The notes beneath the pieces are model-generated. The model did no database searches. It was not told the origin of the DNA and saw only the letters and a list, made by a program, of their open reading frames with translations. From Parelaphostrongylus tenuis (taxonomy: Eukaryota; Nematoda; Chromadorea; Rhabditida; Metastrongylidae), in contig JAHQIW010001321.1 in the NCBI GenBank assembly GCA_019055375.1, positions 208,501-272,500 on the forward strand: DNA of 64,000 nt, written 5' to 3'. Of the stretch, positions 56,601 to 64,000 are shown in pieces. The translations under genes and the position numbers were made by a program. The stretch's first letter is position 1. The number at the start of each line of letters is the position of its first letter.

Positions 56601-59600
56601 GACAGAGTAGAACAAAAAAAAATTGTGCCCATAGAACGACAGAGACAAGTCTCGTTAACAATATCAATACAAAGAAGCTTAAAGTTTTTGCAAACCGGAG
56701 AAAAATATCGTAAATGAATAGCCGGAGTTGTGCTCCTCTTACATGATGCTCCTTTTCGATGCGATAGTTGGAAATCGCTGTAATCTGCATTATTTGAAAA
56801 GCGCGATTTTCGTTATTCATTCAGAAATTTTTTTCCAATTCGAAAGAGCTTTCAATTTTTTTGGTAACCGCAGTGTAAACGAGACTTTGTTCTATCGTTC
56901 TATGGGTACAAACTTTAGATTCTTCCACTTTGCCGAATAAGCTCGTTGTCAACTTTGAGAGACGAACTTTATTTATGTCGGGTGTGAAACGAGTAAAACG
57001 TGGTTTTTCTTTTCGCTCTGCCAACGCTCTTTGTGATCCTTTACGAAAGTCAGTTTTAGAGTCGAAGTTGTTGAGATTTGGGCTATCGAATAAGTACAAT
57101 CCAGCTTAAATCTTCTGTTTAATAGATTTGGTGTTTTTTGGTCTAGCACCAAAACTTATGAGAAGACCTAATGTAAATGCCACCATTTGAAATTTACGAC
57201 CTACTGTTTACAAATCCCTTCATCCTCTTTTGATTAGGGTTCTCCTTTCACATGAAATTTATTTTGGTGTTTCACAGAGACGGAAATCCGACGGTGTTCA
57301 TTGGCATTTGGTGCGATGTATCGGCGGTCAGATCATTGCAGGAGCGTTCATCAGCTTTCGATTCCGTCATGCCAACCGTACCGCACATACCGTGTGCTAT
57401 TTGCTGCGTATCATTGTCAGTAATTTTATATTAAACCATTTTTGATTTCTTACATTCATTATCAACTTTCAGCCATGTATAATTTATCTTATGCTTGTGT
57501 TCCAGTGTCGCTCTATGACACCGAATTTGATTCCACCAACGGTAAGTTAGTTGCAAGTAGTATGTATGCGAATTTCTTGGTCTTTGTATTTAGTGTTAAC
57601 AGTTTCTTTTTCAGTACCTTGAATATGCAAAAATGTTCCTTATTTTGAGCCTGGTTGTTAATGTTACTCTCCTCGTAACTTCTGGTTGGCACATTGGTAC
57701 GTTGTCGAAGAATTATGAAGAATAAGAGAAAATAGAAAGACAATAAAGTGTTCTGTTAGGACCTTCACAATCTACCGAATAGCAAGCAACGCTCCTTCTA
57801 GAAATGTTGACTACTTGAGCGATTTTGATAGCTTCTAATGTTAGATCTTTATTTCAAAGTGCTGATCTGACTTCACACAAAAAAATTACAACCCTGTATT
57901 ACTACAAAATAAAAAGTAGTATATCCGAATGTAAGATTTTGGAACGCTTGTGTTTGTCTTTTTCTTCTGGTAATGTTTGCTCATTTTTGCATATGGAGCA
58001 ATTTGAACGCACTTTGTCAAAAAAGTGATAGACGTCTTTTTTTATGGTATTTAGAACATGAGCTCAGATTCATATTAAGCTCACAGTTTGAAAAAAGAAT
58101 CATTACAGTCTTATTCTTACAGGAACAACATTAGTTCCTGATAATAAGATTGGAAACTGTCTTTATCAGATGGACAGTATTGCGTCAATCTGTATAGGCT
58201 GTGCATGGCTGACTTTTCCGAAGTGGTTGTTACATAAACAGGTATGGAAGCAAATATTGCTTCATAACCTCTACAATAATGTTGATAAACATACCTATGC
58301 TTTTTAACGATTGTGAGCCTGAATCATCAGTTTTATCGCCAAAAGGGCACTGACGTTGGATGACGAATTTCTGTACTTTTCCACTATCTGCACATATGTT
58401 CAAACCTTTGGAAACAACACGTTTATGCTTTGTCTTAAGTTTCGGTAATTATTTGAAAGCTTCAATTTCGGCAATTTCAGAGGTGCACATTACTTTTTGA
58501 GTGGCCTTTTCAAAGCATTGTAGCAGACAAAATAGAACTATGTTGCACACTCGGAGCGTTTTTTTTTTCTTGCTGAGCAGAGCTTTTGAGTTAGACTTTT
58601 AGCATCATTCAAGAGTTTACATCTCGCTGATTTTGATGATGTACTTGGCTTTTGAAAGACTTTTTTATTCCATTGGTGCACTGCAGTAGCGGAGATGAAG
58701 TTGAGCTTCACACGAGCGCGCGTTACTGCGCGTCTCTCCAATCGCGCTGCTCGCAGCGACCTCAGTTGTAAAGGAAACTTTGTTCTATCACTTTATGGGC
58801 CCAGGCTTTTGCTTCATGTACAATTCCAAATAAACCCGCTACAAGCTTAAACCTGAGCCTGGGAGTGCGAAACGTAATCCTTCTTCGGTCGTTTCAGCGC
58901 TCCATGAAGACTTTTTCAGCAGCCAAACTTAGCTTCGGAGCCATCTAAATTTGTTCTATGAAACAGCTACCAAAAGCCTGTCGAAAGATCCTCCACAGAC
59001 TTTAGTTGTCTCGGTGTCATTTGTTGCGAATGTTGCGAAATTCTATTTACACAGACAGCAGAGCAGAATTTGTGTCGGGTGTAAAAGCCAATTTTATTTT
59101 CGCTGCTACGCAGTATCAAGAAAACCTTTTTTAGAAACAAAGTGCATTATTGAAATCACCGACTTTCGAATGAAACTTCAAAAGCTGTGTCCAGCTGACA
59201 ACACGCTGAGTGTGAAACATTTTCTTATTAGTTTAGCGCACTAAAGAAGCCTTCCTAGAAATACATTACAGCACCAAAATTGTCGAGCTTCAAGCTATCG
59301 AAAGATTGTTAAAACTCTAGAAGAAAAACCAAAAACGTTTGTTCCCAAGGAGTTGAAACTGCGTGCAGATGAAGGAAAAGTATCCGAATTTTAATTGTCA
59401 ATGATGCTCTGTTTAGATGGAAACTGTTTGTGGTGACATTCGCCTATGTGAAATGTCATGAATTATTGTTATTACACTGGATTTAATGAAAGCGGGTTCA
59501 AGTCCCGCATGACGCAAAATGTTTTGCACATTGCTCTACATCATTGAGTATACTATAACATCATAGCACTGCTAAGAGCGGTTGGATGAAAAGAATTCTA

Positions 59601-60505
59601 TTTTTGCTACAATCTTTTCAACGATAAAATAAAGGGGTCGACGTTGATTGTCTCATCCCTACGGATGTGTCAAGCATTTGACTCTATTAGTGACATTGTA
59701 GAGACGACTTAGTTCATATCTAGCTCATATAATAACTCACATATAAATGTAATATAAATATAATATATAAATATAATATAAATATAAACATATAATAACA
59801 GGTAGCCTTCCGACATATCACATCAGTATTATTATGTCTCAAAAAAGTCTGGTACTAATTAACCAACGTCGGAGGAATGTAGAGCTTGGTTGAACTCGGA
59901 CTCGAAATTGAATAATTAACAATGTGTAACTTAAGAGGGCACTTTTAACACCGGCGCCGCCCACTGTCTTTATCAACAAGTCATTTCAAATTGAAAAATC
60001 TACAACAAAAACCGTTCGGAGTGCAGTTGATCTAGGTTATGGTGTCATTAGATGAATCGCACGAGCTTTGTTGTCGGATCATGGGTGGACTTTTCGTAAC
60101 ATCTTACATAGTATCAGCCCACGCACTACACTGGACGGACTATGCCGATAAAGTGGTGACAGTGGATGGTCGAGTAGTGGTAAGTGGACATTCTTCGTTT
60201 TGGACATATCAGAATAGTCATTATTAGCATGTTAGTGTGCTTTAGCCGAAACGGTCATTGTCGTTAGACACTAGTTAGAGGCATACTTATGAATTTTATA
60301 TTTTGAAAGACTGAGATTTGTATTAGTGTTTCAGTGCTGTCTATGTATACTCTCGGCTCAAGTATGGTCACAAATTGCATACACGGACTCGTGGTCCGGA
60401 GGCCATTGGGTAGGAATCACTCTCTTCTCCACATGGACTGTTAGCTCTATTATTTATCGCCTCACTCTTTATTGCTTATCCAAGACAAAATCGAAGAAAA
60501 CCTAG
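48690..60505 (+). CDS. Eight-span membrane protein with internal duplication, unknown family
   Basis: Seven exons: 48690-48791, 57278-57415, 57473-57541, 57615-57696, 58123-58241, 60036-60179 and 60335-60505. Phases close exactly (825 nt, 274 aa, TAG stop at 60503-60505). The start is MTMRNCVLII; a second ATG lies two codons later. About eight hydrophobic segments are visible, four per half. The halves resemble each other: FAPHRIADFVF...HWHLVRCIGG in the first against LTFPKWLLHKQ...SHELCCRIMGG in the second. Introns fall at matching points in each half (after FVF and after HKQ; after LLRII and after DGRVV). No signal peptide distinct from span 1 and no catalytic motif is seen. The C-terminus is basic (SKTKSKKT). 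I do not recognise the family; a small transporter-like or tetraspan-like scaffold is possible. Intron 1 is 8.5 kb and hosts several transposons. Confidence 0.8.
49491..49795 (+). repeat. SINE family 1, best-preserved copy
   Basis: Head: GAGCGCATGTGGTGCAGTGA and GTAGAGGTGCTCTGCGTCGC (A box), then GGTCAGTGGTTCGATCTCAC (a good B box). Body: CATCCGTTCCTCCGGGATCG, GACTGGTCTCAGACTTGTC, AGCGGGAGGCCACCGCGAGT and CCAGATATGCATTCAATCAC. End: GAGCTTTGTTCTTTATCC. The order head, unique body, 3' end is that of a tRNA-derived SINE. It lies in intron 1 of the eight-span gene. Confidence 0.85.
50621..50676 (+). repeat. TC/TATC/TA compound microsatellite
   Basis: (TC)n runs into (TATC)n and then a (TA)n tract. 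Confidence 0.9.
50916..50990 (+). repeat. TA microsatellite
   Basis: Interrupted (TA)n runs with TATGTATATG variants. Confidence 0.9.
51445..51700 (+). mobile_element. MITE relative in intron 1
   Basis: It starts with a CCACGCTCAAATTTCAACAT end like that at 22,112 and shares the GGGCTCTTGTA, CCCGATACACGTGTTTCGAC and CAGCCAATCCTCT blocks in order. The right inverted end is not clear. Confidence 0.65.
52918..54148 (-). mobile_element. Tc1/mariner-type element, 1.23 kb, decayed
   Basis: Perfect 15-bp terminal inverted repeats CAGGGTGCGAGAAAA (left 52918; right, inverted, ending 54148) are extended by an imperfect stretch and flanked on both sides by TA, the expected target duplication. It contains a minus-strand transposase relic. 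It sits in intron 1 of the eight-span gene. Confidence 0.85.
53131..53998 (-). pseudogene. Broken Tc1/mariner transposase
   Basis: The minus-strand coding remnant starts at an ATG (complement of 53,996-53,998, MDRKNGP...) and changes frame soon after. The N-terminal part has a helix-turn-helix look (KTADIVKIT...SSGVYKAVKHL). The C-terminal part keeps SSDLNSMDYS, equivalent to the PDLNPxD region with the last catalytic Asp of the family, and SVDALKTAL. At least two frame changes are needed to read it through, so it is inactive. Confidence 0.75.
56352..57171. mobile_element. Foldback element with TTAGGTYTTCTCATAAG ends
   Basis: It begins TTAGGTTTTCTCATAAG and ends with the inverse of TTAGGTCTTCTCATAAG. 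The two sides are inverted copies over about 300 bp, for example AAATCTCAACAACTT and GACTTTCGTAAAG near 56,450-56,495 against their complements near 57,045-57,085. No intact transposase is seen. The right end is only 106 bp from exon 2 of the eight-span gene. Confidence 0.75.
58475..59400. repeat. Diverged relative of the foldback element
   Basis: Parts are homologous to 56,352-57,171, for example AACTTTGTTCTATCACTTTA followed by TGGG at about 58,780, and CTTCAAGCTATCGAAAGATT at about 59,290. It is longer and lacks clear ends, so it may be an older mariner-like copy from which the foldback derived. It lies in intron 5 of the eight-span gene. Confidence 0.45.
59465..59605 (+). repeat. tRNA-derived SINE, family 2, 3' part
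   Basis: It contains the B-box-like GCGGGTTCAAGTCCCGC, then TTTTGCACATTGCTCTACAT, CATTGAGTATACTATAAC, and the tail GAGCGGTTGGATGAAAAGAA ending TTCT. It is colinear with 16,425-16,590. Confidence 0.7.
59735..59800 (+). repeat. AAATATAAT tandem simple repeat
   Basis: Short tandem units of AAATATAATATA type. It is low complexity. Confidence 0.8.
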
Positions 60506-63500
60506 ACCTATAGTACCTTTTGTTATATCCCCTTTCTTATCGTTTTAGCCTAAATATCTCTTCGTGATGGGGTCTTTGAGTGTCATCAATTTGATGATAT
60601 TTGTGAAGACGAATTAGCGGGTCGATTTCCAATCATGCATTACGTTACCGTTTATCATCCTGTGAATGTTTATCACTTAGATTTGGTAGCCAGTAATAGA
60701 CCTGGATTACTGGAACTCTTCTGGCAAGAAACTGTGATTCTGTTGATAGCAGCTGAATTCTTGACGTAAGATAGCTACGAAAATTCTGGTGATCATTGCT
60801 AAATTCCGCAATATGATAAATAGACGGTTATAATCAGCAAGTGAGGGTTATAGTTGTTCCAGTAACGTTTCAGGTATGTTACAAAGTTTTGCAAAAGTGT
60901 TCCAATACCGAGTGAATTCCTAATTGGCGCTATAGTTGTCATACGTCTGCTAGACCATTTGAACTCGAACTGCATAAATACTTTTAGAAAACATTCCTTG
61001 TCACTATACTCTTTCATGCATTCATTGCATCTAATGTTAGACTATGCAGTAGACAAAATTTCTCCAAATACATCGTTTTCTCGGCAAACTTTTACCACTC
61101 CTATCTTTCGAAAATATCTCATAATAGACTTTTTAACATGTTAAATCTCATGGACAACTGCTTTTGGTCGTTATCTTTCAAACTTCATAATGCACTATTT
61201 CAACAAATGATCGGTAGAAAGCTTCTCTGTTAATGATCGCTGCTAGTTATGTAGAATCTTTGCCTATCTCTTTTGATTGTGAAAAAAGACAAATTTTGTC
61301 TGTTTAGCAACCTGGGGTAGTAGGCATGAGCAATCACATTTCCCCTCTGCTTAATTAAGTTCTTTGTGTGTTTAAGGACTTATTGAGTCGTTGATACATT
61401 GCCTTGTTCTACTCATAGAAGAATTTTTTTGTTTTTCGATATGTTATGCCGACTAATCAATGGTTTTATCTGTAATAAATGTCTCTACCGAACTGTGAGT
61501 AATAATATCATTTTCAAATTTCTCAGCAAAACATCAAGTACTGCATGAATTTATACTAAGATAGAATAGAAACACATCTATGTGGGTATTTGAACAGTCC
61601 TAGTTCACAAGTCATGCTGGCTTTAACGAGTATCCCGTTCAAGTGATATCTTGCTGACTAATGTTTTCTTTTTGTAATACCATCGTCGCTTTTGGTGATA
61701 TATCCTGTTGAGGACAACCTTTTGCACACGGCAGTATTATCGGTAATGCCAATGGCGCTCAATTTTCGTTCTTCAAGAAGGACTTTTTCCTTTGTTTCCG
61801 AAAATTCTTGAAGGTTCTTTGTGTCATTCCGATATAACATGATTTTTTCTACAAGTCTGTATAGTTTTTGTGCATATTTAACTCCTACGTGCAAAGAAAA
61901 TTTTGAATATGAAACGAAATTTTGTTGATCGTTCTCACACTGCGCTATGAAAGCCTTTTGAGAACCAGTTTAAACATCAAAATCGCACAGATTTGAATAT
62001 CGAATGCTTTCAGTGAGTTCAATAAAAAGCGTATAGAAAAACCAATTTGGCAGGACTAGGTCTCAATGGGACATTATTAATGAATGATTTATACTGAAGA
62101 GACTTTCATAATAATTTTTCCAGTAAGCAGCGCCCCTGTCTCCCAAAAAAATCACGATGTTTTGAACGAGGGAACCATATCGTGGCAAATAGGAATCATA
62201 CCTCCAACTCTCACTGAGTATTTTTTCCTTAATTCAATCATACTTTTATACTTAATCGTTCTGTTGAATCTGAATGAGGCATGCGAAACCAATCCGTTTC
62301 TCATAAACATTCTTTCATTGAATTTAGTCGGAGACCAATCTTTTCACAAGGGCCATCAAAATCGGTCAACATTCGCTTTGTCTGGCTTATGGTTGGTGTT
62401 ATAAAAACAATGTTGTTGGCAAAATGAAGATAGTTTCACCCCCATGTTACCTTGTTCTGATGTTTGCATGACGTTTTGGAGGGCGGCAGTGAATAATCCA
62501 AAACATTTTTTGGAACTATTGCAGTGAATAATCTTGGCGAGATGATATCGCTTCGTTAAACTTTTTGACTTACGCCGGCAGTAATACCGTTGAAAAATGA
62601 TGATTTTTGGTTGCGAGATTTCTGTAGAGCTCACGAAAAAAACATTGTGCCCCGAGTAGGGATGCCTGATTGTCCTGAGCTTCTAAGACTGCTTCTGTTT
62701 CAACTGAATCAAAGGCGTACTCCAAATCAATAAAACTGAGAGAGAGAGTGATTTCTTGTACTCTCGCGAAACTTCAGTGAGTCTTGTTATTGCGATATGT
62801 AATCCGTAGCACCAAATCCGATCTTATAAGAAGTAAGTGACGTGGCTTTTTGAGGAGATCCAAGTAGTGATCGTGCATTTATTTTTCTATTGCCTTTCTG
62901 GAATCCGTTGTTGTTCTGCCACGGCGTCGGAGAGCAATTATCTTGATCTTATAACTGTCGAAGCATCGGCGAGCTTTGCTAATGTCTCTTCCACATCTGC
63001 AGCTTTGGCCATAACTACCTCTCAGCATCGTTCTGCAAGTTTCGGACGTGAGTTGTTGGTCACTTGCTGCTCGTGCGATTCCACACTGTCTTATCGCCTT
63101 GAGTGTTTCAAGAGACGAACGTCTCTTGTTAACCTTTGGACCTTTGGCTTTCATACCACTAACATGTAGATGTTGTTGAGCCGGTCGTATTCTTCTACAT
63201 GCCGTTAGTGACGGTATCTTATCAAGGACCGAAAAGATACAAATTTATCCCATATGGTATTCATGAGATCCCGTTGTTCATCAAAACAGAGACTTAATCT
63301 TCTTTTCGTGGAAAATGTATTGTTACTCGAAGAAGGCGTTGGTGTGATCCTGCACGGATTTTTAGAATAACAACAGCAATGGTCACGCTAAGCATTCTAA
63401 TTATTGTGATGTGGTCTCCTTTCTTACGTAAGATCCACCTGCATCTCTAAGAAGCACCATGGTTACTTTTGGTTTGCGCTTGATCTCCCTATCCACCACT

Positions 63501-64000
63501 TGGGGACGCGCCAGGTGCCCTCGCCACTAATAATGCAGAGATTACTCAATAAGGAGGATCCGTTGAATTAGTTGATAGTTGGAGTAACAGCCTCGCTTTT
63601 GAACTAGATAGTCCATTATTTGAAATTCACCATAGATATATTGGTACTTACTAACGAAAATTCTCATTCTCGAAATTTCAAACGCTACGGAGAGATATGT
63701 TATCTTTTGGATGGACTTTTTTTTTCGCATAAAGAATGCCCATAAGTCCTGTAAATCTTCACTTTTCAATTGGAGGACCACATCCGTTAAAAAAAGCATA
63801 GTTCAAATTCTTATTGTCATTTCTAATGGCCGTCCTAGAAGACCATAACTTGAAAACACATATTCTTTGCGTGAACTTCTAGAAGAAACTTATATAGCGG
63901 GAGTTCTGATATGCATTTGAAGTAATCTTTGATAAAGTTTGCATTCATCAACTTGAGGATTAGTTCTTCAGAAAAGATACATGCTCATGACCCATATTTT
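60506..64000. other. 3' interval with RTE relic, no gene recognised
   Basis: From 60,506 to about 62,050 I see nothing identifiable: no exon chain and no clear repeat. From about 62,060 to 63,200 there is a decayed retrotransposon on the minus strand. From 63,200 to the end I again see nothing I can name; the ORFs there are short and lack domain features. Confidence 0.55.
62060..63200 (-). pseudogene. Decayed RTE-type non-LTR retrotransposon
   Basis: Minus-strand fragments in the order expected for the endonuclease-to-reverse-transcriptase part of an RTE-clade LINE. A 92-codon open stretch (62879-63154) holds the linker motif KARRCFDSYKIKIIALRR. FIDLEYAFDSVETEAV (about 62,690-62,740) matches reverse-transcriptase motif A, with the catalytic Asp in FID. 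KIGLRLNSMKECLMRNG (about 62,280-62,350) matches the region after the FADD box. The reading frame is broken by several stops and shifts and no intact catalytic domain remains. Family placement is from remembered motif patterns. Confidence 0.7.

Overview
The window is nuclear DNA of a nematode, most likely a strongylid (hookworm or trichostrongylid type). The evidence is three intron-rich plus-strand genes with mostly canonical GT-AG introns and TTTCAG-type acceptors, a cytoplasmic intermediate filament with a lamin-type tail (a nematode/protostome trait), a Crumbs receptor close in size to the Caenorhabditis one, and a dense load of tRNA-derived SINEs, mariner-like MITEs and an RTE-type LINE relic. 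The species cannot be fixed from the sequence alone.

Layout. 1-7.8 kb is gene-poor, with fragments of a SINE family and one orphan ORF. 7,830-15,564 is a 17-exon intermediate filament gene (567 aa). 15.6-28.1 kb is a repeat-rich interval that probably holds the promoter and the missing signal-peptide exon of the next gene. 28,098-46,220 is a crumbs (crb-1) orthologue: 38 exons, 1,691 codons visible, about 27 EGF-like modules, three laminin G domains, one membrane span and a 37-residue tail with the FERM-binding segment and the C-terminal ERLI PDZ ligand. 46.2-48.7 kb is intergenic and ends in a ~115-bp minisatellite. 48,690-60,505 is a 7-exon gene for a 274-aa protein with about eight membrane spans, built as an internal duplication that I cannot assign to a named family. 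60.5-64 kb carries a decayed RTE-type retrotransposon on the minus strand and no gene I recognise.

The three genes need not act together. The filament and Crumbs are both epithelial cell-architecture proteins, but each has its own promoter region and there is no sign of an operon (gaps of 12.5 kb and 2.5 kb). All exon models were built by hand from reading frame, phase and splice sites. Phases close exactly across all 17, 38 and 7 exons, which is the main support for them.

Most interesting points: a 45-nt last crumbs exon carrying the PDZ ligand; a probable GC-AG intron in crumbs; a 102-nt, stop-free, phase-0 intron in the filament tail (possible exitron); the duplicated eight-span membrane protein whose two halves share two intron positions; the minisatellite abutting that gene; and two separate tRNA-derived SINE families.
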